Assembly (NCBI GenBank): GCA_030446715.1
Contig: JAUJMU010000001.1
Span: forward strand, 597,297-661,296
Reading direction: 5' to 3'
From: Cytophagales bacterium
GTDB lineage: Bacteria; Bacteroidota; Bacteroidia; Cytophagales; 172606-1
DNA length: 64,000 bases
Below are positions 31,213 to 39,744 of this stretch, piece after piece (the stretch's first letter is position 1; each line of letters starts with the position of its first letter). Under the pieces are notes generated by a model. The model ran no database searches. It saw only the letters and a list, made by a program, of their open reading frames with translations, and was not told the origin of the DNA. Both the position numbers and the translations under genes were made by a program.

Positions 31213-31220
31213 CAAAAGTA
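31213..31220 (-). promoter_or_regulatory. -7 box upstream of the C-N hydrolase
   Basis: TACTTTTG on the minus strand, exact TAnnTTTG, about 85 bp before the GTG start. Confidence 0.45.
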
Positions 31221-31269
31221 GTTCAGCTTTACCCGAAAAAATAGTCGCTTACAGCTGACCAGAAATAGT

Positions 31270-31518
31270 TCAGCGCTGCCGGGTTCCCTGCGGGAGCGGC
31301 TTTACCGGGCGGGTCAGTTCACGCGGCGGCCGGTCAACCAGTAAGTCGTCGAGTCCGTTGCCGCTGGGCGGATCAAAAGTAGGAAATACAGCGTCTACCG
31401 GTGTACCGCCATCATCATCATTGTGCGGCGGAAAATAGCTTCTCCGCAAGGCTTTAAACAGCACCCAGGTCAAGGCAGCAAAGCTTAATATAAACAGAAG
31501 AAAATATTTGAGTGTCAT
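31270..31518 (-). CDS. small single-pass membrane protein, unknown function
   Basis: 82 residues from the ATG at 31518: a membrane helix near the N-terminus (YFLLFILSFAALTWVLF), a basic stop (KALRRS), then a proline- and aspartate-rich tail (HNDDDGGTPVDAVFPTF, PPRELTRPVKPLPQ) that is probably disordered. I recognise no family. The upstream GTG/ATG extension to 31560 adds a charged segment before the helix and is less likely. It stands alone between two transcribed units. Confidence 0.55.
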   Translation of the reverse strand: MTLKYFLLFILSFAALTWVLFKALRRSYFPPHNDDDGGTPVDAVFPTFDPPSGNGLDDLLVDRPPRELTRPVKPLPQGTRQR

Positions 31519-31713
31519 AGTATCCGGTATTCTTATTTTATCTAACGAACCCCTCCACAAGTTTCTACTGATTTGCTGCCAACTTGGTTGCCTGTTTGCA
31601 GATAAATCCTCGCGGGAAGATAAAGCTATAAAATATTACACACAATATCAACCTGATTTTCTCCCGAATGTTAATATTCAGGCGGATAATTTCTGCAAAA
31701 AGGGAAGATAAAA

Positions 31714-32784
31714 TTATTTCTTTCCAGCCAGTTGACCGCAGGCGGCATCAATATCCTTTCCGCGGCTGCGGCGGACATTCACCACTACTCCTTTATTTTC
31801 CAGAAACTGGCTGAAGCGGTCCAGTGCATCGGAGGTAGTGTTCTGGTAACTGGCCTGCGCAATGGGGTTGTACTCGATGATATTCACCTTGCAGGGCGTG
31901 TGTTTGGTAAACTCGTACAGCTCCCGCGCATCGTCCGGCGTATCGTTGAAATTATGGAACACGATGTATTCGTACGTGACCCGGGTACCCGTTTTTTTGT
32001 AGAAATACTGCAAGGCTTCCTTCAGGGCGGCCAGTGTGTTGCTTTCGTTGATGGGCATGATCTGGTCGCGCTTCTGGTCGTTGGCCGCGTGCAGGGAAAG
32101 TGCCAGGTTGAATTTCACCTGATCGTCACCCAGTTTCTTAATCATCTTGGCGATGCCGGCCGTGGAAACGGTGATCCGCTTCGGTGCCATATTGAGCCCC
32201 TCCGGTGAAGTAATCCGGTCAACCGAAGCCAGCACATTGGCGTAGTTGAGCAGGGGTTCGCCCATGCCCATGTACACGATATTGGTCAGCGGCGTCTGGT
32301 AGTGTTCCCCGGCCTGTTGTCTGATTTTTACGACCTGGTCGTATATCTCGGAGGCCTCCAGGTTACGTTTCCGGTCGAGGTAACCGGTGGCACAAAACTT
32401 ACACGTAAGCGAGCAGCCTACCTGCGACGATACACAGGCCGTCATCCGGTCGTCGGCGGGGATCAGCACGCCTTCGATCAGGTTGCCGTCGTGGAGCCGG
32501 AAGGCGTATTTGATGGTCTGGTCGCGGCTCACCTGCTTGTTTTCCACGAGCAGGGTATTGATCACAAATTGTTCCTTCAGAAATTCCCGCAGGTTAACCG
32601 ACAGGTTGGTCATCCGGTCAAAATCCGTCGCCGACTTCTTCCAGAGCCACTCGTGTACCTGCTTTGCCCGGAAGGCGGGTTCTCCGTTGGCCGTAAAAAA
32701 TGCCTTCAGTTCATCCAGTGACAGCTTACGGATGTCTTTGCGGCCGGCCTGCGTTGTGGTTTCGTTTGGTAGGGTAAGGGTCAT
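31714..32784 (-). CDS. rlmN: 23S rRNA (adenine2503-C2) / tRNA A37 methyltransferase RlmN
   Basis: Radical-SAM enzyme that methylates C2 of A2503 in 23S rRNA and A37 in some tRNAs. 356 residues. The 4Fe-4S motif is CSLTCKFCATGYLDRKRNLE (cysteines near residues 124, 128 and 131). The acceptor Cys lies near the C-terminus in IDAACGQL, and the second conserved stretch is MGMGEPLLNYANVL. The promoter is well formed and its -7 box ends four bases before the ATG, so the message may be leaderless. Confidence 0.96.
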   Translation of the reverse strand: MTLTLPNETTTQAGRKDIRKLSLDELKAFFTANGEPAFRAKQVHEWLWKKSATDFDRMTNLSVNLREFLKEQFVINTLLVENKQVSRDQTIKYAFRLHDGNLIEGVLIPADDRMTACVSSQVGCSLTCKFCATGYLDRKRNLEASEIYDQVVKIRQQAGEHYQTPLTNIVYMGMGEPLLNYANVLASVDRITSPEGLNMAPKRITVSTAGIAKMIKKLGDDQVKFNLALSLHAANDQKRDQIMPINESNTLAALKEALQYFYKKTGTRVTYEYIVFHNFNDTPDDARELYEFTKHTPCKVNIIEYNPIAQASYQNTTSDALDRFSQFLENKGVVVNVRRSRGKDIDAACGQLAGKK

Positions 32785-32788
32785 TATG

Positions 32789-32817
32789 CAAAAATAGTAT
32801 AAATCAATTCGTTACAA
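32789..32817 (-). promoter_or_regulatory. promoter abutting the rlmN start
   Basis: On the minus strand, TTG (32815-32817), an 18-bp spacer, and TATTTTTG (32789-32796). Only CATA separates the box from the ATG at 32784. Confidence 0.6.
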
Positions 32818-33026
32818 TCAGATAAAGGAAAAGCGGCTTCGCAGCCGGAAGGCCCGCCTTCAGACAACAACCGCGGAAAGTGAAAGATTCTACCAATCGC
32901 CGGGAAATTGCCGGAAAACTGGTTTTCGGGAAACAGCTAAAATTAAGTCCGGGGAGTTCTTTGTTATTTTCCGGCCTTGCCAGGAGGAGGAAATGCTTTG
33001 GTTCTCCCGGATTCTGCAGGTGCAGG

Positions 33027-33126
33027 GGCTCCCCTCCTCGGGAGGGGCCGGGGGTGGGTCCCGGACTACCTGCGGATGGTGATCAGCAATTTCCAATACT
33101 GGAACAACCCACCCCCAGCCCCGGCA
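33027..33126. repeat. inverted-repeat element with GGGGCCGGGGGTGGGT arms
   Basis: The left arm CCCTCCTCGGGAGGGGCCG...GGGTGGGT (33029-33060) is answered by AACCCACCCCCAGCCCCGG (33106-33124). A larger relative is at 40195-40382. It is the only structure seen in the gene-free stretch 32785-33224. Confidence 0.75.
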
Positions 33127-33224
33127 CAGGCTGTTCCGGAGACGGCCGGCAATTGCTGAGTTTGCCTTGGATTTCTCTGACCTGCGCTATTTCACAGGCT
33201 AAACACATTCGGGACGGGCTGTCG

Positions 33225-33232
33225 TATATTTG
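33225..33232 (+). promoter_or_regulatory. -7 box of the membrane protein gene
   Basis: TATATTTG, exact TAnnTTTG. It overlaps a TTG at 33230 that would otherwise open the reading frame, so the true start must lie downstream. Confidence 0.6.
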
Positions 33233-33259
33233 CGGAACAGTATCTTTCCAAAACCTCCG

Positions 33260-34555
33260 GTGTTGGCTCATTACCTCCTTCATAGCCTGCTGCTGCTCCT
33301 GCTGGCATACCTCCTCTACCGCCGGTACGCCCACAGTCCGCTGCGAAAGTTTTTTCTGCCGGCGCTGGCGGTGCAGCTGGCCGCCGGCGTAGCGGTTGGG
33401 CTGGTATATACGCATTACTACCCCTACGGCGGTGATACTTTTCTCTTTCACAAGGAAGGCTCCGTGCTGGCTGCCTGGGCCGGAGGAAACTTTCCGCAGT
33501 ACCTGCGGTTTCTCTTTACCAGCTACCTGCCCGATCCGGAAGTGGCCCGTCAGCTCACTTTCATCACCCAGCCGCGTGCTCTGGTGATGGCTAAAGTGGT
33601 AAGCGTGCTGCATCTGACCACGGGCAGTAATTACTGGCTGTCGGGTGCCTGGCTGTCGCTGTTGAGCTTCTGGGGCGGCTGGCGGCTGGCGGACCGGCTT
33701 GCTCTTCTCTTTCCGAAACATGCAATAGGGGCGGCCTTCAGCTTCTTGTTTTTTCCCTCGGTGGTGTTCTGGACTTCCGGCATACTGAAAGAAACCTTGT
33801 CGGCCGGCATCATCGGGCTGGTGTGTGCTTTTTTTCTCCGGTACGGGTACCAGCCGCGGATAAACCGGGACGGAAAAGCTTTGCTGCACGGTGTTCTGGC
33901 GGCCATCGGGCTGGCAGTGCTCTGGCAGTTGAAATTCTACTACTGCGCCGTGCTGGTGCTATGCCTCCTGAGCTTCCTGATCAGCAGGGGCGCAGCCGGC
34001 CGGTTCGGGGTGAACTCAGTACCCGGACAGTGGGTGCTGTTTGAAATGGTGCTTGTCAGTTTGGTGGGTCTGGCTTTTCTGCTGCCGGGGCTTTCGCTGC
34101 AGAGCTTAATGGCAGCCATTGTGCAGAATCACGATGCGCACCTACCGGGGGGGGTGGCCGATCCGCCTTTGGTTTATGAGTCATTGCAACCGGCGTTGAG
34201 CAGCTTTTTCCTTCATGCGCCGAAGGCACTGGTGGCGGGCTTGTTCCGGCCGTTGCCATGGGAGGCAGACAATGCATTCGGGATCTGGGTGGGGATTGAA
34301 AATATTTTGCTGCTGCTGGCTGCGGGATGGGCTTCATTACGCCTTCTGCGCCGGAAGTTCAGCATCCGGCCGCACTTTCTGCTGCTGCTGGGTACGCTGC
34401 ATTATATGGTACTGCTGGCGGTGGTGTTGTCGCTGGCAGCACCTAATTTCGGCGAAATGTCGCGGTACAAGGTGGCGTACCTGCCGTTTTTCGCATTTGT
34501 AATATTATTGGCATTGCCGCCGGTGGGGAAGGGAAGTCTGGGGGCAGAGAGGTAA
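33260..34555 (+). CDS. multipass membrane protein of unknown function
   Basis: About 431 residues from the GTG at 33260, chosen because a promoter box covers the earlier TTG at 33230. It has roughly ten hydrophobic helices, for example YLLHSLLLLLLAYLLYR, AVQLAAGVAVGLVYTHYY, VLVLCLLSFLI and LLLGTLHYMVLLAVVL. A polar loop after helix 2 holds YYPYGGDTFLFHKEG, a motif shared by Bacteroidota membrane proteins near exopolysaccharide genes. It is broadly like glycosyltransferase-39 or polymerase-type proteins, but no catalytic residue can be assigned. Confidence 0.7.
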   Translation: MLAHYLLHSLLLLLLAYLLYRRYAHSPLRKFFLPALAVQLAAGVAVGLVYTHYYPYGGDTFLFHKEGSVLAAWAGGNFPQYLRFLFTSYLPDPEVARQLTFITQPRALVMAKVVSVLHLTTGSNYWLSGAWLSLLSFWGGWRLADRLALLFPKHAIGAAFSFLFFPSVVFWTSGILKETLSAGIIGLVCAFFLRYGYQPRINRDGKALLHGVLAAIGLAVLWQLKFYYCAVLVLCLLSFLISRGAAGRFGVNSVPGQWVLFEMVLVSLVGLAFLLPGLSLQSLMAAIVQNHDAHLPGGVADPPLVYESLQPALSSFFLHAPKALVAGLFRPLPWEADNAFGIWVGIENILLLLAAGWASLRLLRRKFSIRPHFLLLLGTLHYMVLLAVVLSLAAPNFGEMSRYKVAYLPFFAFVILLALPPVGKGSLGAER

Positions 34556-34658
34556 GTAACGGGATGTGGCTAACCTGCGCCGTGGCTCTATACGTCAGAT
34601 TTGTGCATTTGCGGCCCGGTGATTGGAGTAGGCGATGTTAGCAGTGGTTTGTTTTGCT

Positions 34659-34972
34659 CTATTCGATGTCTCCTAGTGGTTTCGAAGAGTGATGTACGGT
34701 TAACACGTCTATTCTGTCTTCGCTACTTATCTCATAGATTATCCGGTAGTTGCCCTCTATTTAGTTTAGTTGCCCTCTATCAGTTCCCGTATCCTGTCAC
34801 TGTTCCTCTCGGGTACCATTCTGCCAATCCTTGGCATTGTTTTCAGTACATTGGTTTTGTTGAAAAGCCTGGATACAATAGTAGCAGCATATTTTTCTGA
34901 GTAGCCGCTGCTGTATTGGGCTATATTGGTCAAGTCTTCTATGGCTTGCTCTGTCCAAATTACTTTAACCAT
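34659..34972 (-). pseudogene. RelE/ParE-family toxin truncated by a 20-bp duplication
   Basis: The open frame from 34972 encodes MVKVIWTEQAIEDLTNIAQY and stops after RELIEGN at 34766. Directly beyond, in another frame, lies YRIIYEISSEDRIDVLTVHH ending at a TAG (34659), which is the expected C-terminal half of a ParE-type toxin. The cause is visible: TAGTTGCCCTCTAT occurs at 34747-34760 and 34767-34780, a 20-bp period that adds a stop and shifts the frame. Removing 20 bp restores a 97-residue protein. The intact antitoxin overlaps its start by 13 bases. The DNA is AT-rich against its surroundings. Confidence 0.88.
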
Positions 34973-35190
34973 TTCTCCAATTTCTTCTTGGCTTGCTCTT
35001 CTGTATACACTTTTCCTGCTTGTGCTTGCCGTTGTCCCTCTTCAATTTTGTGCAGAATCATCAATCGTTCAATCAATCCGTCTACTGAAAACTCATCAGG
35101 CATAGTTTCAATTATCTGCGCTTTTTTCATCTGTCTGTTAGTTGCTTTGCCTGAATCTACGAAAATTTGCACGTTTTGTCTGATTTTCAT
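34960..35190 (-). CDS. antitoxin of the second toxin-antitoxin locus
   Basis: 76 residues from the ATG at 35190 (MKIRQNVQIFVDSGKATNRQ). The C-terminal helix GKVYTEEQAKKKLEKWLK resembles toxin-binding tails of small antitoxins. An earlier ATG at 35226 is disfavoured because it lies within the perfect hairpin at 35207-35253. The stop region overlaps the toxin start by 13 bases. With the toxin broken, this gene is an orphan antitoxin that may still bind DNA or neutralise related toxins. Confidence 0.78.
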   Translation of the reverse strand: MKIRQNVQIFVDSGKATNRQMKKAQIIETMPDEFSVDGLIERLMILHKIEEGQRQAQAGKVYTEEQAKKKLEKWLK

Positions 35191-35206
35191 CACTGCTGAC
35201 ACCCCA

Positions 35207-35253
35207 ATAAACGACACGGGGAGCAAAGTTACTTTGCTCCCCGTGTCGTTTAT
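35207..35253. terminator. 23-bp perfect hairpin downstream of rpoD
   Basis: Arms 35207-35229 and 35231-35253 are perfectly complementary (ATAAACGACACGGGG ... CCCCGTGTCGTTTAT). It is probably the rpoD terminator and insulates the toxin-antitoxin locus; the T run is weak. Confidence 0.75.
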
Positions 35254-35314
35254 CTGTAAAATGTATTCAACTCCAATTCCTGGGAAGAAAAATCTGTAAC
35301 CTCCCGTCTTCCAA

Positions 35315-36181
35315 CTAGCATAAATACGGCTGCAGCAGCGACACGCCGTTGATGGAACGGAGCTTCTTCAGCGCGTTTTCCTTAATCTGGCGCACCCGTT
35401 CGCGGGTCAGGCCGAGGTCTTCGGCGATGTCTTCCAGCGACTGATTGTACTCGCAGTTGAGGCCGAAGAAGCGGCAGATGATTTCGCTCTCACGGTCAGA
35501 AAGCGTAGAGAGCAGACGCTTCAGTTCGATTCTGAGGGAGTCAATGTTTTCCAGTGACTTATCAGCGGCAGAGGAGTCGGGGTTGCGCAGTACGTCAAGC
35601 AGCGTTCCTTCTTCGCCTTCTTCAAACGGCGCATCAAGGGAAGACTGACGGATGGAGGCCGTGTTGGCACTCTTGATGTCGTCCACGGAGATGCCAAGGT
35701 ATTCGGCCAGTTCTTCGTGGGTAGGCTCGCGCTCAAAGCGCTGTTCGATGATGGACGTTGCCTGGTTCAGTTTGGACAGTTCACCGATTTTGTTGGCGGG
35801 AATACGGACGAGGCGGGAGTGGTCGGCAAGGGCCTGCATGATCGACTGACGGATCCACCAGACGGCATAAGAGATAAACTTGAATCCCTTGGTTTCGTCA
35901 AACATGCGGGCGGCTTTGATGAGCCCGAGGTTGCCTTCATTAATCAGATCATTGAGGGGCACTTTGCTGTGATGGTACTGCTTGGCTACGGATACCACAA
36001 ACCTGAGGTTTGCTTTTACGAGTTTCTCCAGCGCCTGCTGGTCACCCTGCTTGATGCGGCGGGCCAGATCCACTTCCTGATCGGCAGTCAGCAATTCTAC
36101 TTTCGAGATTTCGTTGAAGTACTTCTCAATGGTAGCACTATCCCGGTTGGTGATCTGATTGGTAATTTTTAGCTGTCTCAT
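35315..36181 (-). CDS. rpoD: primary RNA polymerase sigma factor (Bacteroidota type)
   Basis: 288 residues, the compact Bacteroidota housekeeping sigma without region 1.1. Region 1.2 begins at YFNEISKVELLTADQE, region 2 holds ANLRFVVSVAKQY and FISYAVWWIRQSIMQAL (-7 box recognition), region 3 is KIGELSKLNQATS, and region 4.2 is SLEDIAEDLGLTRERVRQIK (-33 recognition). It would direct RNA polymerase to the TAnnTTTG promoters seen in this window. An AGGAGG lies about 13 bases before the ATG, an unusually clear Shine-Dalgarno for this phylum. Confidence 0.96.
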   Translation of the reverse strand: MRQLKITNQITNRDSATIEKYFNEISKVELLTADQEVDLARRIKQGDQQALEKLVKANLRFVVSVAKQYHHSKVPLNDLINEGNLGLIKAARMFDETKGFKFISYAVWWIRQSIMQALADHSRLVRIPANKIGELSKLNQATSIIEQRFEREPTHEELAEYLGISVDDIKSANTASIRQSSLDAPFEEGEEGTLLDVLRNPDSSAADKSLENIDSLRIELKRLLSTLSDRESEIICRFFGLNCEYNQSLEDIAEDLGLTRERVRQIKENALKKLRSINGVSLLQPYLC

Positions 36182-36688
36182 CGTTAAACGTCCTGCCTCC
36201 TGTGATTTTTAAATGGAACAAATAAGGTGGTACTCCTGAAGAGTGTGCGAATTTAGCAGCATAAGTATCCGAAAGAAAACAATTTATTTGCTTTTACTGC
36301 CTCCTTCCCGTTTACCGGCCCATGCCCGCGTATGCTGCTGTGGTTACCTGTAGAATTTTACTTAACCCCGCTGATTACCATATTTGCCTGGAATAGCACA
36401 AATGGATGTAGCAGAACGACTCGTTAAAGCTTTTTCTGATGCAACTCCGGGAAGGCTGGCTGAGTGGCAAATGCGAAATTTGGTGCAAAATGGGCAAAAG
36501 TATTACACGCCGGTCAGGGATGCACAAAATTTGCACTCCGCCAATACCGTTGGAGGCAGCAAGCGGTAAAGGAATCAACTGGTTGGGGGTTTTCTATTTG
36601 CTGCCCTGGCCGAAGTTTCGCGGAAATGAAAAGCAACTGCTATCGGCTCCTTTGCGTTAACACGTCCAGAACTATTATCTGAAAGACA
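36182..36688. other. gene-free interval between rpoD and the cupin gene
   Basis: This ~500-bp stretch holds the divergent upstream regions of rpoD and the cupin gene. Short open frames inside it have no recognisable protein features. No perfect TAnnTTTG box, hairpin or repeat was found. Confidence 0.5.
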
Positions 36689-37030
36689 ATGAGAGATACC
36701 ACCGTAACCAAAATTGATTCTGCCCATTCACCCAAAGGTGAGAACGGCGAAAAATACCTTGCCTCCGGCAAAACCATTTCCATGCGCATGTGGGAAAACG
36801 AACAGCCCACTGACGACAAGGCGGAAGTAGCCCGCCCCTACGAGACAGTGGGATACGTGATCAGCGGCCGCGCCGAACTGCACATTGAGGGCCAGATGGT
36901 GCTGCTGGAGCCGGGTAACTCTTACGTAGTTCCCAAAGAAGCAAAACACACGTACAAGATTCTGGAATCTTTCACCGCGGTTGAAGCCACCTCTCCCCCG
37001 TATCAGGTGCACGGCCGGGAGGATAAGTAA
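36689..37030 (+). CDS. small cupin-domain protein
   Basis: 113 residues, one cupin barrel. The conserved parts are PYETVGYVISGRAELHIEG (residues ~50-68) and LEPGNSYVVPKEAKHTYKI, with the metal-binding His of motif 2 in KEAKHTY. Motif 1 lacks the usual HxH, so metal binding may be weaker than in cupin enzymes. Function unknown; probably a small-molecule binding or stress-related protein. Monocistronic. Confidence 0.8.
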   Translation: MRDTTVTKIDSAHSPKGENGEKYLASGKTISMRMWENEQPTDDKAEVARPYETVGYVISGRAELHIEGQMVLLEPGNSYVVPKEAKHTYKILESFTAVEATSPPYQVHGREDK

Positions 37031-37270
37031 TTACGAATTACATTCTCTTTATATGCTCACATACGCTACCGCAGGGCTCAGCCTTGCGGTAGTTTGGTAT
37101 TACCCGCAAAGGCAGACCATTCTGATCCTGGCGTAGTTTCGATTTTCAGCGTTACTCAATCCGCTGCCCTTCTGCTCCTGATTCCCGGCTTCTGCCAATA
37201 CACAGCAGACCCATTCGTAATTAGTCATTCGTAATTATCTAAAGTGCTGGTGATTTATTTGGGTAATGTG

Positions 37271-37278
37271 TAGTTTTG
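37271..37278 (+). promoter_or_regulatory. -7 box of the aminotransferase gene
   Basis: TAGTTTTG, exact TAnnTTTG, 21 bp before the ATG at 37300. It argues against an earlier TTG start at 37276, which would overlap it. Confidence 0.5.
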
Positions 37279-37299
37279 GCGGATTTAATTTTACAAGCC

Positions 37300-38511
37300 A
37301 TGTCTGCACCTACCACGCTTTCCCTCCTGTCTGACCGCATCAATGCGCTGTCTGAGTCCCAAACGCTGGCAATGACCAAAAAAGCCCGCGAACTGGCCGC
37401 TCAGGGCATTAAAGTAATCAGCCTGAGTATCGGTGAACCCGATTTTCAGACCCCGCAGCACATCAAGGACGCCGCAAAAAAGGCCATTGATGACGGATTC
37501 AGTTTCTATACGCCTGTATCCGGTATTCCCGAGCTTCGGTCTGCCATTGCCGGCAAGCTGCGCCGGGAAAATAATATTGACTGGAAAGCCGAAAACATTG
37601 TGGTATCCACCGGAGCCAAGCAGTCACTGGCCAACGCCCTGATGTGCCTGGTGAACCCCGGCGACGAGGTGCTGATCTTTTCGCCCTTCTGGGTGAGTTA
37701 CAGTGAGATGGTAAAACTGGCGGAAGGTGTGCCGGTGCAACTGGACGGTCCGCTGGAAAACGACTTTAAGGCCACGGCCGGGCAACTGGAAGAAGCCATC
37801 ACGCCCCGTACGAAGGTGGTAATGCTTTCATCGCCCTGCAACCCTACGGGCTCGGTGTTTTCCGAAACCGAACTGCGGGCCATCGGCGAGGTGATTGCCC
37901 GTCACGAGAACATCTTCGTGCTGGCCGACGAGATTTACGAATACATTGTTTTTGACGAGAAATTTTTCAGCCTCGGCTCCATTCCCGAAATCAAGGACCG
38001 CGTCATTACCATCAACGGCTTTTCCAAAGGATTTGCCATGACGGGCTGGCGGCTCGGTTACATGGCAGCCGCCAAATGGATTGCCGATGCCTGCGACAAA
38101 CTACAGGGCCAGATTACATCAGGGGCTAATTCCATCACCCAGAAAGCTGCCGTAGCCGCCCTCAACGGCGACATGGGTCCTACGCGGGAAATGGCCGAAG
38201 CCTACCGCCGCCGCCGCGACCTGGTCGTCGGACTGCTGAAGGAAATTCCGGGCCTGAAAGTGCCGGTGCCGCAGGGTGCGTTTTACGCCTTTCCCGATGT
38301 AAGCTACTACTTCGGCAAGTCCGACGGCCAGACTACGATTGAGAATGCGGAGGACCTGAGCATGTACCTGCTCAACACCGGCCACGTAGCCACGGTTACG
38401 GGAGATGCTTTTGGTGCCCCCAACTGCATCCGGCTGTCTACGGCGGCTTCCGACGAGAATCTCCGCGAAGCCCTGCGCCGCATCAAAGAGGCTCTGGGCA
38501 AGTTAAAATAG
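37300..38511 (+). CDS. class I/II PLP aminotransferase, probable aspartate aminotransferase
   Basis: 403 residues of the subgroup 1-beta aspartate aminotransferases. Conserved: IKVISLSIGEPDFQTPQHIK near the start, SSPCNPTGSVF (Asn), ADEIYEYIVF (Asp/Tyr) and the PLP lysine in INGFSKGFAMTGWRLGYMA; the substrate Arg is near the C-terminus in APNCIRLSTAAS. It probably interconverts aspartate/2-oxoglutarate and oxaloacetate/glutamate, although related enzymes also act on prephenate or aromatic amino acids. Confidence 0.92.
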   Translation: MSAPTTLSLLSDRINALSESQTLAMTKKARELAAQGIKVISLSIGEPDFQTPQHIKDAAKKAIDDGFSFYTPVSGIPELRSAIAGKLRRENNIDWKAENIVVSTGAKQSLANALMCLVNPGDEVLIFSPFWVSYSEMVKLAEGVPVQLDGPLENDFKATAGQLEEAITPRTKVVMLSSPCNPTGSVFSETELRAIGEVIARHENIFVLADEIYEYIVFDEKFFSLGSIPEIKDRVITINGFSKGFAMTGWRLGYMAAAKWIADACDKLQGQITSGANSITQKAAVAALNGDMGPTREMAEAYRRRRDLVVGLLKEIPGLKVPVPQGAFYAFPDVSYYFGKSDGQTTIENAEDLSMYLLNTGHVATVTGDAFGAPNCIRLSTAASDENLREALRRIKEALGKLK

Positions 38512-38674
38512 CGGTTAGCTGGTTGACCGTTAGCGGCTGGCTGTTCAGATCATTCCGTTTCCTGTTTCCAATCCCCCGGCGGCGACTCATGCATCCGGGG
38601 GATTTTATTTTTCCTTCCGGCAAAACGGGCGTAAGTTGTAACCGCTTTATAGGAAAAATTCGTTTATCCCGGTG

Positions 38675-38682
38675 TAGATTTG
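38675..38682 (+). promoter_or_regulatory. -7 box of the heptose kinase gene
   Basis: TAGATTTG, exact TAnnTTTG, 19 bp before the ATG at 38702. Confidence 0.5.
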
Positions 38683-38701
38683 CCGGACCAATGCCCGGAC
38701 T

Positions 38702-39709
38702 ATGACACTTCAGCAGCTTTTTGACGCTTTCAACAACCTGAATGTACTGATAATCGGGGATGTGATGGTGGATTCCTACTCGTGGGGAAATGTAGAACGC
38801 ATCTCTCCGGAAGCCCCGGTGCCCATCGTGCACGTACAGCGGACTGAAAAGCGGCTCGGTGGCGCGGGCAACGTAGCCCTCAACGTAAAAGCCCTTGGTG
38901 CCCGGCCCGTTCTCTGCGCCGTGACTGGCAATGACGGTGAGGGGCAGGAATTTATGCGGTTGCTCAGCGAAAACGACATGACGCAGGATGGTATTCTGTG
39001 CTGCTCCAGCCGGCCTACTACCGTGAAGCACCGGATTATTGCCGGCTCCCAGCAGATGCTCCGCGTGGATTCGGAAGTAGACCACGTAATTTCCGAAGAA
39101 GAAAAATCTGCTTTTCTGGATAAAATTTCGCGGCTGATGCCCGCCTGCGACGTGGTGATCTTTGAAGATTACGACAAAGGCGTACTCGATGAGCGGGTAA
39201 TTTCGGAGACCATCCGGCTGGCCAAGAAATACGGCGTTCCTACGATTGTAGATCCGAAGAAGCGTAACTTCCTGCACTACCAGCAAGCCACGCTTTTCAA
39301 GCCAAACCTGAAAGAACTGCGCGAAGGACTCAAGATTGACTTTGACCCCCGCCAGACTTCTGATCTGGAGAAGGCAGTCAATCAACTGAAAGACAAGCTG
39401 AACCTTAAAGGGGTACTGGTGACGCTGTCTGAACGGGGCGTTTTCATTGATTTTGAAGGGCAAAAGCACCTGGTGCCGGCCCACGTGCGGCAGATCTCCG
39501 ACGTATCCGGGGCGGGAGACACCGTGGTCAGCATTGCTGCCCTGTGTCTGGCGCTGAAAATGCCGCCTCCTCTGCTGGCCGGGCTGGCCAATCTGGGAGG
39601 TGGGCTGGTGTGCGAACATGCCGGAGTCGTGCCGGTGAACAAGCACGAACTGTACCGGGAGGCCGCGGAGCACGGGGTTTTTGACCGGTATCTGACCCAC
39701 AGCGTGTAA
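38702..39709 (+). CDS. hldA: D-glycero-beta-D-manno-heptose-7-phosphate kinase (RfaE1-like)
   Basis: PfkB/ribokinase-family sugar kinase, 335 residues, equivalent to the N-terminal half of HldE. Motifs: LIIGDVMVDSYSWGNVERIS (residues ~16-35), EKRLGGAGNVALNVKALGA, IVDPKKRNFLHY and the catalytic SGAGDTVVSIAAL (Asp base ~270). It phosphorylates heptose-7-phosphate at C1 for ADP-heptose supply to LPS core or related glycans. The nucleotidyltransferase half is absent and must be a separate gene elsewhere. Confidence 0.9.
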   Translation: MTLQQLFDAFNNLNVLIIGDVMVDSYSWGNVERISPEAPVPIVHVQRTEKRLGGAGNVALNVKALGARPVLCAVTGNDGEGQEFMRLLSENDMTQDGILCCSSRPTTVKHRIIAGSQQMLRVDSEVDHVISEEEKSAFLDKISRLMPACDVVIFEDYDKGVLDERVISETIRLAKKYGVPTIVDPKKRNFLHYQQATLFKPNLKELREGLKIDFDPRQTSDLEKAVNQLKDKLNLKGVLVTLSERGVFIDFEGQKHLVPAHVRQISDVSGAGDTVVSIAALCLALKMPPPLLAGLANLGGGLVCEHAGVVPVNKHELYREAAEHGVFDRYLTHSV

Positions 39710-39710
39710 A

Positions 39711-39744
39711 TGAGCAAAGGCGGGATTACTCCCGCCTTTGCTCA
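39711..39744. terminator. bidirectional terminator
   Basis: Perfect 15-bp arms TGAGCAAAGGCGGGA / TCCCGCCTTTGCTCA around TTAC. It lies between convergent genes and its right arm includes the stop codon of the gene ending at 39742. Confidence 0.85.

Noticed and set aside
36384-36660. Short overlapping frames between rpoD and the cupin gene
   Set aside because: Three frames read the same bases, none with a plausible domain, start context or promoter.
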